Made by a program: the position numbers and the translations under genes
In this document: positions 45,398 through 55,073 of the stretch, piece after piece
How the letters are laid out: each line of letters begins with the position of its first letter
How positions within the stretch are numbered: position 1 is the stretch's first letter
DNA from: Flavobacterium sp. M31R6
GTDB lineage: Bacteria > Bacteroidota > Bacteroidia > Flavobacteriales > Flavobacteriaceae
Assembly: GCF_013284035.1 (NCBI RefSeq)
Contig: NZ_CP054141.1
Location: forward strand, 2,790,001 to 2,854,000
Length of the DNA stretch: 64,000 nt
Reading direction: 5' to 3'
The notes under the pieces: model-generated
What the model saw: only the letters and a program-made list of their open reading frames with translations
Database searches by the model: none
What the model was told of the DNA's origin: nothing

Positions 45398-47176
45398 ATG
45401 TCTGAACAATTAAAATCACAAGAAGAGTTTTTAGCAAATTTTAACTGGCATAACTTCGAAGAAGGTATCGATGCAGTAGATGAGAAAAACTTATTGGAAT
45501 TCGAAGAACTAGTATCAAAAACTTTTATTGCAACTGACCAAGAAGAAGTAGTTGAAGGAGTAGTTGTAAGAATCACAGATAGAGACGTTATCGTTGATAT
45601 CAACGCAAAATCGGAAGGTGTTATTTCATTAAACGAATTCCGTTACAACCCAGCTTTAAAAGTAGGTGATAAAGTAGAAGTATTAATTGACATCCGTGAG
45701 GACAAAACTGGTCAATTGGTATTATCTCACAGAAAAGCACGTACTATCAAATCTTGGGATAGAGTTATTTCGGCTAACGAAACAGGAGAAATCGTTAATG
45801 GTTTTGTAAAATGCAGAACTAAAGGTGGTATGATCGTTGACGTTTTCGGAATTGAAGCTTTCTTACCAGGATCTCAAATTGACGTTAAGCCAATTAGAGA
45901 CTACGATGTATATGTAAACAAAATGATGGAATTCAAAGTGGTAAAAATCAACCACGAATTCAAAAATGTTGTTGTTTCTCATAAAGCGCTTATTGAAGCG
46001 GATATTGAAGTACAGAAAAAAGAAATCATCGGTCAATTACAAAAAGGACAAGTATTAGAAGGTGTTGTTAAAAACATTACTTCTTATGGTGTGTTTATTG
46101 ACTTAGGTGGTGTTGATGGATTAATTCACATTACTGACCTTTCTTGGAGTAGAATCAACCACCCAAGTGAAGTTCTTGAATTAGACCAAAAATTAAATGT
46201 TGTAATCCTTGATTTCGATGATGAGAAAACAAGAATTCAATTAGGATTGAAACAATTGAACGCTCACCCATGGGATGCTTTAAATGCTGATTTGAAAATT
46301 GGTGATAAAGTAAACGGTAAAGTAGTTGTAATCGCTGATTACGGTGCATTTATCGAAGTTGCTGAAGGTGTTGAAGGTTTAATCCACGTTTCTGAAATGT
46401 CTTGGTCAACTCATTTACGTTCTGCTCAAGATTTCGTAAAAGTTGGAGATGTTGTTGAGGCTGTTATCTTAACTTTAGATAGAGATGACCGTAAAATGTC
46501 ATTAGGTATCAAACAATTGACTCAAGATCCTTGGACTGACATTACTTCTAAATACCCAGTAGGTTCTAAACATACAGGTATCGTTAGAAACTTTACAAAC
46601 TTTGGAATTTTCGTAGAATTAGAAGAAGGAATTGATGGATTAATCTACATTTCTGACCTTTCTTGGACTAAGAAAATCAAACACCCATCTGAATTTGTAA
46701 ATGTTGGTGAAAAATTAGACGTAGTTGTATTAGAATTAGATGTTGACGGACGTAAATTATCTTTAGGTCACAAACAAACTACTGCTAATCCTTGGGATCA
46801 ATACGAAGATTCTTTCGCAGTTGGAACTATCCACACAGGTGAAATTTCTGAAATCGTTGACAAAGGAGCTACTGTAGAATTCGGAGATGATATCGTTGCT
46901 TTCATTCCTACACGTCACCTTGAAAAAGAAGACGGTAAGAAATTGAAAAAAGGTGATACTGCTGATTTCAAAGTAATTGAATTTAACAAAGAATTCAAAA
47001 GAGTAGTTGCTTCTCACACTGCTATCTTCCGCGAAGAAGAAGAGAAAAATGTGAAAGCTGCAACTGAAAATACTTCATCTGCATCTACTACAAACGCACC
47101 AGCTGCAACTTTAGGAGATAACAATGATGTATTGGCTGCATTGAAAGCTAAAATGGAAAAATCAGAGAAAAAATAA
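45398..47176 (+). CDS. rpsA: 30S ribosomal protein S1
   Basis: A 592-aa S1 with six S1/OB repeats. They start around VVEGVVVRITDRDVIVDI, EIVNGFVKCRTKGGMIVD, VLEGVVKNITSYGVFIDL, KVNGKVVVIADYGAFIEV, KHTGIVRNFTNFGIFVEL and IHTGEISEIVDKGATVEF. The central repeats 3-5 are the most canonical RNA binders. The C-terminus is a low-complexity Ala/Thr/Ser tail. A short out-of-frame ORF (45354-45413) overlaps the start. Strong terminator downstream. Confidence 0.97.
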   Translation: MSEQLKSQEEFLANFNWHNFEEGIDAVDEKNLLEFEELVSKTFIATDQEEVVEGVVVRITDRDVIVDINAKSEGVISLNEFRYNPALKVGDKVEVLIDIREDKTGQLVLSHRKARTIKSWDRVISANETGEIVNGFVKCRTKGGMIVDVFGIEAFLPGSQIDVKPIRDYDVYVNKMMEFKVVKINHEFKNVVVSHKALIEADIEVQKKEIIGQLQKGQVLEGVVKNITSYGVFIDLGGVDGLIHITDLSWSRINHPSEVLELDQKLNVVILDFDDEKTRIQLGLKQLNAHPWDALNADLKIGDKVNGKVVVIADYGAFIEVAEGVEGLIHVSEMSWSTHLRSAQDFVKVGDVVEAVILTLDRDDRKMSLGIKQLTQDPWTDITSKYPVGSKHTGIVRNFTNFGIFVELEEGIDGLIYISDLSWTKKIKHPSEFVNVGEKLDVVVLELDVDGRKLSLGHKQTTANPWDQYEDSFAVGTIHTGEISEIVDKGATVEFGDDIVAFIPTRHLEKEDGKKLKKGDTADFKVIEFNKEFKRVVASHTAIFREEEEKNVKAATENTSSASTTNAPAATLGDNNDVLAALKAKMEKSEKK

Positions 47177-47200
47177 TTTCTTGATTTTTTGAATATAGGA

Positions 47201-47228
47201 AGCCCCGCAAACTGCGGGGCTTTTTTTG
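47201..47228 (+). terminator. Terminator of rpsA
   Basis: GC-rich stem AGCCCCGCA / TGCGGGGCT with a 3-nt loop and seven T. Confidence 0.95.
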
Positions 47229-47330
47229 TTTTAAAAATCATTCAAACTTATTATTGTTAAAACTCAAACTTATTTTGATCGTTAATATTAAATAAAAAGT
47301 TAAAAGTATGTTAAGTTATGTCAAAATGTT

Positions 47331-47338
47331 TATTTTTG
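47331..47338 (+). promoter_or_regulatory. Promoter (-7) of the adhesin-porP-ompA unit
   Basis: TATTTTTG fits TAnnTTTG and lies 20 nt before the ATG at 47358. Confidence 0.55.
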
Positions 47339-47357
47339 GCAAAATCAAATAATATTT

Positions 47358-50300
47358 ATGGTTCCAAAACTACGTTTTCCTACTCATTTTACATTTTATT
47401 CTTTTCTTACATTTTTCATTCTCTTTTTCTGTTCTATTGATGTTAATGCACAATGTGCGGGAATTGCAGGGAGTGATAATAACAGTTTGAATGTTTGTAA
47501 CATTGCTGATCCATCAAGCGCATCTGTAGATCTGAATCTTCAATTAGGACCTCATACGATTGGAGGAACATGGTCTGATGATAATAAATCTTTAGGATTA
47601 AGCACGACAACTGGTTTTTTAAATGCACAGCAAATCAAGAAAAGTGGGATCTATAATTACACTTATACCGTTTCAGATGGGTTAGGGTGTACGGACTCTG
47701 CTGTTGTAACTGTTACTATTGGAGGGTACGCTGGAATTGCTGGTCCAGATTTTTCAGTTTGCAATAATGAAAGTTTGAATTTATTTAAGCTTTTTAAAGG
47801 AGTTCCAACGCCTTCACCACAAACAAATGGTACTTGGAATGATGATTCTGGTGCTGGTGGCTTATCAAGTAATACTCTAAACACAGCTATTCCACCCCCA
47901 GGTCAAACATATCCTTATACATATACAGTTCAATCTCCAGTAGGATCGACATGTAATCCAACTGTTTCTTCAACTGTAAATGTTTCAATATTTAGGGGTC
48001 CGGAATCGGGTACCCCAACGAATTTGCAATTGTGTTCTAATGTATTAGGCACCTACACTAATTTTGATTTATTTGGACAATTAACTGGACAAGATTCAGG
48101 TGGAGTATGGACGGATGCCGGACTAGGAGAAATAACTAGTGCCACAGATTCTAATATTAATATTCAGAATATTTACAATACGAGAGGACCAGGTATTTAT
48201 AGATTTACCTATACCGTACTTTCAAATGATTTGATTTGTTCTGATAAATCATCGTTTGTAGATATAACTATAGAAAAACAACTTGATTTTACTGGGGCGA
48301 CGTTAGTGGTAAACTCTGATATATGTGAAAATGAAATTCCAACAGCAACTTATAATGCGGTTTTAACACAAGGTACTCAAGTTATACCAAATGGTACTTA
48401 TAACGTTACCTACACTATTTCGGGAGTACCTACACCAATACAAACTACAAAAAGTTTTTCAGGTGGTGTATTAACTTTTCCAATTCCGTCGACATATTTT
48501 CAACAAGTCAATAATTATTCCATTGATATTATCAATATAGTAGATGCAACTAGTCTTGGGATTTGTAACAATATTATTGGAACAATTGAAGATATTTTAC
48601 ATGTATATCCTATTCCTAAAATTAATAATGCTACACTTACTATTACACCAGTTTGCCAAACCTTTGACGTGCCAATTGATTTTTCAGGTACATCAAATCT
48701 TACTGACGGAAATTATGACATTGTTTACAACATAAGCGGTAATAATACTGCAACTGCAAAAACTACTATTATTAGTATTACTGGAGGATTAGGTGCTTTT
48801 ACCATTCCAAAAGCTTTAATACCAAATGCAGGAGCAAACACAATTACAATTACCAAAATCACCAATTCTACTACTGGTTGCACCAATACATCTACACTTA
48901 ATCAATCGTTTACGATAAATCCACTACCTGATGCAACCAATCTGACTGCAACAATTAAAGACATATGTCAAGGTCAGGCGACAAACGTTAAATTATCGGG
49001 TTTAGGAACATTGACTTCAATTTCGATTAATTACAATCTTTCTGGATCGAATATTACTGGTTCTCAAATTATTCCTTTGACAGTTATAGCTGGTGAAACC
49101 AATTTTGTTATTCCAACAACTGACATACCAAATGCAGGACTGACCTCTTTCACCATAACTGATTTGACCAATACAGTAACGGGTTGTACTTTGAGTATCA
49201 ACAATAAAACGGATTTTACAGTAAATTCGATTCCCACTATTCCTGTTGCAAATGACCAGATTTTTTGCACTTCAGATAATGCAACAGTTGCTAATTTAAT
49301 TCCACAGGGAAGTCAATATCAATGGTTCGATTCGGCAACAAGTACCGTTCCATTAACTAATACAACACCTTTAATTTCAGGAAATTATTTTGTGAAAGAG
49401 GTAAATGTGTTGACTGGTTGTGAATCAAGCTTAAAACCTATTGTTGTACAAATTAATGCAACTCCGCAAATAAATAGTGCAACATTAACAATTGTGCCAA
49501 TTTGCCAAGGCTATTCAGCAAATGTAAATTTCTCAGGGACTTCCAATCTTGCAGATGGAAATTACAATATTCTTTATAACTTATCTGGAAGTAATATAGC
49601 AACTGCAATTCCCGCAACTTTAAGTATTGCTTCTGGGTTAGCTACTTTTAGTATAGCCTCCAATTTAATTCCGAATTCAGGAAATACAACTATAGCAATT
49701 ACCAATATTACAAATGCCTTAACCAATTGTACGAGCACATCAACATTATCAAAAGTATTTATTGTAAACGGATTACCTGATATTGCCAATATGGTTGTAA
49801 CCGTAAAAGACGGCTGTTTAGGTCAAGCCATAAATGTTGATATTACGGGATTGGGAACCTTATCGAATATCACTTTGAGTTATGCCGTATCTGGAGCAAA
49901 CGCAATAAGTTCGCAAACAATTCCTTTAGCAGTAAGCGGGGGAAAAACATTTTTTTTAATTCCTGCCGGTAAACTTTTAAATACAGGAAGTAATACTTTG
50001 GTTATAACAGATTTAACCAATACTGGAAATGGTTGTTCTACAATAATCAATACTGTTTCCAAAAATTTTGTCATTAATTCCATCCCAAACAGTCCAACTG
50101 CGAGCAATCAAAAATTTTGCGAAACCAATTTAGCAACGGTAGCTAATTTAGCTCCTAACGGAAACCAATACAAATGGTATGATACTCCAACAAGTACAAT
50201 TCCTTTAGCATCAAGTAAACTTTTGGTAACAGGAAATTATTACGTTAAAGAAATGAATGTAACTACTGGTTGTGAATCATTATCAACTCCGATAAGTGTG

Positions 50301-50861
50301 CTGATAAATACTGTTCAAATACCCGTTTTAAAACCAAATGGAGAAGAATTTTGCGGTATTGACAAGCCTACTATTCAAAATTTATCAAATAATACCTTTG
50401 CATCCGCAAATTTAGTTTGGTATGACGCTTTAACAAATGGGACAATAATTCCTAATACTGATTTGCTTTTAGAAGGAGCAACTTATTATGGTTTTGATTA
50501 TGATGCAACAACTCAATGTTATTCTAGTGCATTGCCGGTAGCGGTTTCATTAACAGATTGCACTTTAACTCCTGACAAATTGAAGATTCCTGATGGATTT
50601 TCACCAAATGGTGATGGCGTAAATGATACTTTTCAAATTGTAGATATCGAATTTTCTTTTCCGAATTATACGTTAGAAATTTTTAATAGATACGGAAATG
50701 TGTTATTCAAAGGTGACATCAACAAACCGGATTGGAACGGAAAAAATTCAAATTCAAGCTTTATAGACGGTGATGCACCAGCTGGAGTCTACTTCTATAT
50801 TATCAACTATAATAAAGACAATTTGCCTCCTAAACAAGGCCAACTTTATTTAAACCGATAA
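47358..50861 (+). CDS. T9SS type B sorted adhesin with gliding-motility C-terminal domain (1167 aa)
   Basis: A large secreted protein. The signal peptide is followed by Cys-containing immunoglobulin-like or PKD-like repeats. Residues about 422-704 and 705-985 are a tandem duplication of a 283-residue block; each block starts IN(N/S)ATLTI, contains FSGTSNL(T/A)DGNY and (D/E)GNYF/YVKE-type Ig segments. The last about 90 residues (PDGFSPNGDGVNDTFQI to the end QGQLYLNR) form the type B sorting domain recognised by the type IX secretion system. The next two genes are its usual outer-membrane partners. SprB-like role in gliding or adhesion is inferred. Confidence 0.9.
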   Translation: MVPKLRFPTHFTFYSFLTFFILFFCSIDVNAQCAGIAGSDNNSLNVCNIADPSSASVDLNLQLGPHTIGGTWSDDNKSLGLSTTTGFLNAQQIKKSGIYNYTYTVSDGLGCTDSAVVTVTIGGYAGIAGPDFSVCNNESLNLFKLFKGVPTPSPQTNGTWNDDSGAGGLSSNTLNTAIPPPGQTYPYTYTVQSPVGSTCNPTVSSTVNVSIFRGPESGTPTNLQLCSNVLGTYTNFDLFGQLTGQDSGGVWTDAGLGEITSATDSNINIQNIYNTRGPGIYRFTYTVLSNDLICSDKSSFVDITIEKQLDFTGATLVVNSDICENEIPTATYNAVLTQGTQVIPNGTYNVTYTISGVPTPIQTTKSFSGGVLTFPIPSTYFQQVNNYSIDIINIVDATSLGICNNIIGTIEDILHVYPIPKINNATLTITPVCQTFDVPIDFSGTSNLTDGNYDIVYNISGNNTATAKTTIISITGGLGAFTIPKALIPNAGANTITITKITNSTTGCTNTSTLNQSFTINPLPDATNLTATIKDICQGQATNVKLSGLGTLTSISINYNLSGSNITGSQIIPLTVIAGETNFVIPTTDIPNAGLTSFTITDLTNTVTGCTLSINNKTDFTVNSIPTIPVANDQIFCTSDNATVANLIPQGSQYQWFDSATSTVPLTNTTPLISGNYFVKEVNVLTGCESSLKPIVVQINATPQINSATLTIVPICQGYSANVNFSGTSNLADGNYNILYNLSGSNIATAIPATLSIASGLATFSIASNLIPNSGNTTIAITNITNALTNCTSTSTLSKVFIVNGLPDIANMVVTVKDGCLGQAINVDITGLGTLSNITLSYAVSGANAISSQTIPLAVSGGKTFFLIPAGKLLNTGSNTLVITDLTNTGNGCSTIINTVSKNFVINSIPNSPTASNQKFCETNLATVANLAPNGNQYKWYDTPTSTIPLASSKLLVTGNYYVKEMNVTTGCESLSTPISVLINTVQIPVLKPNGEEFCGIDKPTIQNLSNNTFASANLVWYDALTNGTIIPNTDLLLEGATYYGFDYDATTQCYSSALPVAVSLTDCTLTPDKLKIPDGFSPNGDGVNDTFQIVDIEFSFPNYTLEIFNRYGNVLFKGDINKPDWNGKNSNSSFIDGDAPAGVYFYIINYNKDNLPPKQGQLYLNR

Positions 50862-50890
50862 TTCATTTCTTACCTATTAAATTTATTCTA

Positions 50891-51826
50891 ATGAAAAAAA
50901 TAATACTTTTTGTGTTTTTTTTCCTTTCCATACTAAAGGCAATCGCTCAGCAAGATCCTCATTTCACACAATACATGAACAATATGAGTGTTGTAAATCC
51001 TGCTTATGCAACGGCAACTCCCGCAATCTTAAATTTAGGAAGTTTGTATCGTTACCAATGGGCCGGAATCGAAGGAGCACCAAAAACCCTAACCTTATTT
51101 GCACACACACCTATAAATGAAAAGATAGAAGGAGGTTTCTCTTTAGTTTCAGACAATATCGGTGATGGTGCCAAAAAGGAAACAAATTTCTTTGCCGATT
51201 TCGCCTATGTTCTTCAATTGAATGAAAAGCAAAAACTTTCATTTGGGGTAAAGGCTGGTTTTTCATCAATAAGCACCAACTTTAATGGATTTCAATTAAA
51301 TAGCGGTGATATCTCCACAGACAAAGCATTTGCTGAAAATATAAATGAAACTGTACCCAATATTGGAGTAGGAGCCTTTTATTTTAAGGATAATTATTAT
51401 GTTGGACTTTCTGCACCAAACTTGCTTTCGGCAGAACACATAAAATCAAGACCTGACATTAATTCCTTTGGTCCTCGAGAAATTCATACTTATTTAACGG
51501 GAGGATATGTTTTTGACATTAATGAGGCTTTTAAATTTAAACCTGCTTTTATGGCAATATTTGTAAAAGGAGCACCGGTTTCTGTAGATTTAACGGCTAA
51601 TGTATTGTATAATGAAAAATTCGAACTTGGTGCTGCTTATCGATTTGGTGATTCCGCAAGTTTATTGATGAATATCAATGTCAATCCAAATTTGAGAGTT
51701 GGTTATTCCTATGATTATGTCACTTCAAATCTAAGCCAATTCAGTTCTGGTTCACATGAAATTGTGCTATTGTATAACTTGGATTTATTAGGCAAAGGGT
51801 ATGACAAATCACCAAGATTTTTCTAA
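50891..51826 (+). CDS. PorP/SprF family type IX secretion outer-membrane protein
   Basis: A 311-aa beta-barrel with signal peptide (MKKIILFVFFFLSILKAIAQ). The mature start QQDPHFTQYMNNMSVVNPAY is diagnostic for PorP/SprF proteins. In Flavobacterium johnsoniae SprF is needed for secretion of the adhesin SprB encoded beside it; here it directly follows a type B adhesin by 29 nt, so the pair is probably dedicated. Confidence 0.92.
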   Translation: MKKIILFVFFFLSILKAIAQQDPHFTQYMNNMSVVNPAYATATPAILNLGSLYRYQWAGIEGAPKTLTLFAHTPINEKIEGGFSLVSDNIGDGAKKETNFFADFAYVLQLNEKQKLSFGVKAGFSSISTNFNGFQLNSGDISTDKAFAENINETVPNIGVGAFYFKDNYYVGLSAPNLLSAEHIKSRPDINSFGPREIHTYLTGGYVFDINEAFKFKPAFMAIFVKGAPVSVDLTANVLYNEKFELGAAYRFGDSASLLMNINVNPNLRVGYSYDYVTSNLSQFSSGSHEIVLLYNLDLLGKGYDKSPRFF

Positions 51827-51919
51827 AAAAGTAAACATGAAATCGACATGATTCAAATTTCAAAATATAATTTAGAATGGCGACACCATGTTCCTTTAAA
51901 AATCAAATATTAACTCCAC

Positions 51920-54181
51920 ATGAAAAGAATATATATAATCCTCATCGTATTTTCAATCCAATTCATTCAAGCCCAACAACAGGATTTGCAACGAGCAAAC
52001 CTTTTGTTTGCTAAAACCTATTATAGTGCCGCAATTCCTTTGTATGAAAAAATTAGTACCAAAATCCAAACGGAAGAGGTAATTCAAAATTTAGGCGATT
52101 GTTATTATTTTACAAATGATTATGATAAAGCCCAAGAATTATATTCTCTATTAATTCAAAGTAAAGGCAAAGAACTAAATGAAGATTATTATTTCCGATA
52201 TGCCCAGACATTGAAAGCCAAAGGAAAATATAATGAAGCAAATGACATCATGCGAAAGTTTTATTTGGCTTCCAATAATACTATAGCCATTGAAAAATTA
52301 GAGAGGGATATCAAAACCTTAAAGAACGTCAGCGCAATTGGACAAAGATTTGATATTCAAAATTTAGCAATAAATACAGCTAATTCAGAGTTTGGTGCTG
52401 TAGTTTTTGGAGATAACTTAGTTTTTGCAGCTGTAAAAAAGAAACCTAATTTATTTGATAAAACCTATAAATGGAATAATGAATCCTATCTCAATTTAGT
52501 CACCATTCCATTAAAAAATGTAAATGCAAATGATTCTATTGTGGCTTATTTTTCAAAAGATTTGAAATCGCCTATGCACGAATCGAATGCTATTTTTACA
52601 AAGGATGGCAAATTCATGTATTTTACCCGAAACAATTCAAACAACGGCAGGAGAGGGAAGAATACAGACAAAATATCGAACATTCAAATTTTCAGAGCTG
52701 AGTTTGTAAAGAATAAATGGACTAATATTGTGGCATTGCCTTTTAATAGTCCAGATTATTCTGTAGAGCATCCAGCTTTGAGTCCGGATGAAAAAACACT
52801 CTATTTTGCATCAGACATGCCTGGGACATTAGGCTCATTTGATATTTTTAGTGTTTCAATAGCGGGCTCTATTTATGGTAAACCAATGAATTTGGGAGAA
52901 AAAATAAACACTCCCAAAAGGGAGCAATTTCCATTTGTTTCGAGAGACAATAAATTATTTTTTTCTTCCAATGGTCATGAAGGCTACGGAGCTTTGGATA
53001 TTTTTGTTTCAGACATTCAAGACAATACCTATTCTAAAGCTTCGAATGTGGGACTTCCAGTAAACTCGGGTTATGATGATTTTGCCTATTACATAGATTC
53101 TGATACGAAGGAGGGTTATTTTTCTTCTGATAGACCCGGTGGAAAAGGGAAAGATGATATTTATTCTTTAAGAGAAACCAAAGAATTACTTATCGAAGAT
53201 TGCAAACAATATATTTCCGGTGTAATAACTGATGTCGATTCGCATCTTGTATTGGAAAATGCTATTGTAATCTTGAAAAACTCTGCCAATCAAGAGCTTG
53301 AAAAAACAATCACTACAGTAGATGGTAAATTTAGTTTTACAATTGCTTGTGAATCTAATTATTCATTATTGGCTACCAAAGAAAATTATACCGAGAATTC
53401 AAAATCGTTCCATATTTCGGGAGAAAGAAATAAATCGAATGATGGTTCTATGGAAATTCGATCTATAGAAATTATCAAAAAGGAAGAACAAGTAGCTTTG
53501 GAGAAAAAAATTGCTGCGGATTTAATTATAGCTCAACAATTGAAAGCTGCCGAATTAGTTGCACTTGAACAAAAAAAGAAAGCTGATGCAATTGCTCTTC
53601 AGGAAAAGAAAATCGCCGATGCCAATGCACTCAAACAAAAGAAAAAAGACGACGCTATTGCTCTTGAATCCAAAAGATTAGCAGACCTAGAAGCTGCTCA
53701 GCAATTGAAAAAAGACAAAATAGCTGCTGACAAAAAAGATAAAGAAATTGCTGCCGCCAAGAAAAAAGAAAAAACGGCTGCTATCGTTGCTGCCGAAAAA
53801 GATGTAGTCAAAGATAAAGACAGATTAATTATCAAGACTGATCCAATCTATTTTGATTATAACATGTGGTATATTCGAAAAGAATCGAAAAGAATATTAA
53901 ATCGTATTGTTGAATTGATGAACAAATATCCTGAAATGGTTGTAGAAATTGGTTCACACACTGACAGTCGTGGAAATGCAAAATTCAACGCGGAGCTTTC
54001 TCAAAAAAGAGCGGATGCAACAAAAGATTATATTTTAGAACAAGGAATTCCTAAAAATAGAGTTCTTGCCAAAGGTTATGGAGAATCAGTTCCAATTGTA
54101 AAATGCATTCCTGATAATTCTTGTGATGAAGAACAACACGAATTAAACAGAAGAAGTGAGTTTGTGATAAAAAACTTGTAA
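51920..54181 (+). CDS. OmpA family protein with TPR, PD40 and coiled-coil segments
   Basis: A 753-aa envelope protein. Order: signal peptide (MKRIYIILIVFSIQFIQAQQ), TPR-like repeats (about 20-130), beta-propeller PD40 repeats with HPALSPDEKTLYFASD and related segments (about 150-420), a carboxypeptidase-regulatory-like domain (about 430-500), a Lys/Ala-rich helical region (about 520-634), and the C-terminal OmpA peptidoglycan-binding domain (YFDYNMWYIRKESKRIL, VEIGSHTDSRGNAKFN). It is the third gene of the adhesin-PorP-OmpA triad and probably links the complex to the cell wall. Confidence 0.92.
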   Translation: MKRIYIILIVFSIQFIQAQQQDLQRANLLFAKTYYSAAIPLYEKISTKIQTEEVIQNLGDCYYFTNDYDKAQELYSLLIQSKGKELNEDYYFRYAQTLKAKGKYNEANDIMRKFYLASNNTIAIEKLERDIKTLKNVSAIGQRFDIQNLAINTANSEFGAVVFGDNLVFAAVKKKPNLFDKTYKWNNESYLNLVTIPLKNVNANDSIVAYFSKDLKSPMHESNAIFTKDGKFMYFTRNNSNNGRRGKNTDKISNIQIFRAEFVKNKWTNIVALPFNSPDYSVEHPALSPDEKTLYFASDMPGTLGSFDIFSVSIAGSIYGKPMNLGEKINTPKREQFPFVSRDNKLFFSSNGHEGYGALDIFVSDIQDNTYSKASNVGLPVNSGYDDFAYYIDSDTKEGYFSSDRPGGKGKDDIYSLRETKELLIEDCKQYISGVITDVDSHLVLENAIVILKNSANQELEKTITTVDGKFSFTIACESNYSLLATKENYTENSKSFHISGERNKSNDGSMEIRSIEIIKKEEQVALEKKIAADLIIAQQLKAAELVALEQKKKADAIALQEKKIADANALKQKKKDDAIALESKRLADLEAAQQLKKDKIAADKKDKEIAAAKKKEKTAAIVAAEKDVVKDKDRLIIKTDPIYFDYNMWYIRKESKRILNRIVELMNKYPEMVVEIGSHTDSRGNAKFNAELSQKRADATKDYILEQGIPKNRVLAKGYGESVPIVKCIPDNSCDEEQHELNRRSEFVIKNL

Positions 54182-54216
54182 TAAATAATAGCACACAGCT
54201 GTATCATTTAAAAAAG

Positions 54217-54248
54217 GCAATCGGTTTTAAAACCTATTGCTTTTTTTT
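54217..54248 (+). terminator. Terminator of the adhesin operon
   Basis: Near-perfect palindrome GCAATCGGTTT / AAACCTATTGC with a following run of eight T. Confidence 0.85.
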
Positions 54249-54402
54249 ATTCTATTAAAAAAACATAACAAACTAAAAATCAATCAAAAAAGCTTTTTTT
54301 TCATCTTCTTAAGAAATAAAATTAAAAAAAATCATTTTTTATAAAACCAAAAGCAATCTGTTTACGTAAATGTCTTTATATAACTTTTAAAAATAGATTT
54401 TT

Positions 54403-54957
54403 ATGAAAACTAGAAAATTTTTATCGATTGCATTTTTTGGATTAATGTTAGGAGTAACTTCTTATGCTCAAAAAAGTGTCATGGTTGGCGGAGCTGCTAT
54501 GTACCCAACCAAAAATATTATTGAAAACGCAGTAAACTCAAAAGATCATACCACGTTAGTTGCTGCTGTAAAAGCAGCTGGTTTAGTTGAAACTTTACAA
54601 AGTACAGGACCATTCACCGTTTTTGCCCCAACAAATGCTGCGTTTGACAAATTGCCAAAAGGAACAGTAGAAAATTTGCTGAAACCTGAAAATCTAAAAA
54701 CATTGCAAACCATTTTAACTTACCATGTAGTTGCCGGAAGAATGAATGCTACTGATATAGCAAATGCAATTAAAGAAGGAAATGGAAAAGCAATGTTGAA
54801 AACAGTGAGTGGTGGAACATTAATTGCCTGGATGCAAGGAAAAGATTTATATATTTCCGACGAAAATGGAAATAAAGCTAAAGTAACAATTGCCAATGTA
54901 AATCAATCAAATGGAGTAATTCATGTAATCGACACGGTTCTTTTACCTAAACAATAA
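54403..54957 (+). CDS. Fasciclin (FAS1) domain protein
   Basis: A 184-aa secreted protein: signal peptide MKTRKFLSIAFFGLMLGVTS, then one complete FAS1 domain with STGPFTVFAPTNAAFDKLP and LQTILTYHVVAGRMNATD, closing with NGVIHVIDTVLLPK. FAS1 domains are adhesion modules. Monocistronic; a strong bidirectional terminator follows. Confidence 0.94.
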   Translation: MKTRKFLSIAFFGLMLGVTSYAQKSVMVGGAAMYPTKNIIENAVNSKDHTTLVAAVKAAGLVETLQSTGPFTVFAPTNAAFDKLPKGTVENLLKPENLKTLQTILTYHVVAGRMNATDIANAIKEGNGKAMLKTVSGGTLIAWMQGKDLYISDENGNKAKVTIANVNQSNGVIHVIDTVLLPKQ

Positions 54958-55017
54958 TTGTTTGTTTGATGTTAATTAGTTTATTGCCAAGTTCTGATTG
55001 ATTACCAGAACTTAAAA

Positions 55018-55055
55018 AAAATCCCAATACTAAAAAAAATTAGTATTGGGATTTT
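55018..55055. terminator. Bidirectional terminator between the fasciclin gene and pheT
   Basis: Perfect 15-bp arms AAAATCCCAATACTA / TAGTATTGGGATTTT around an A-rich 8-nt loop. Confidence 0.92.
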
Positions 55056-55073
55056 ACATTTATTATAAAGAAA

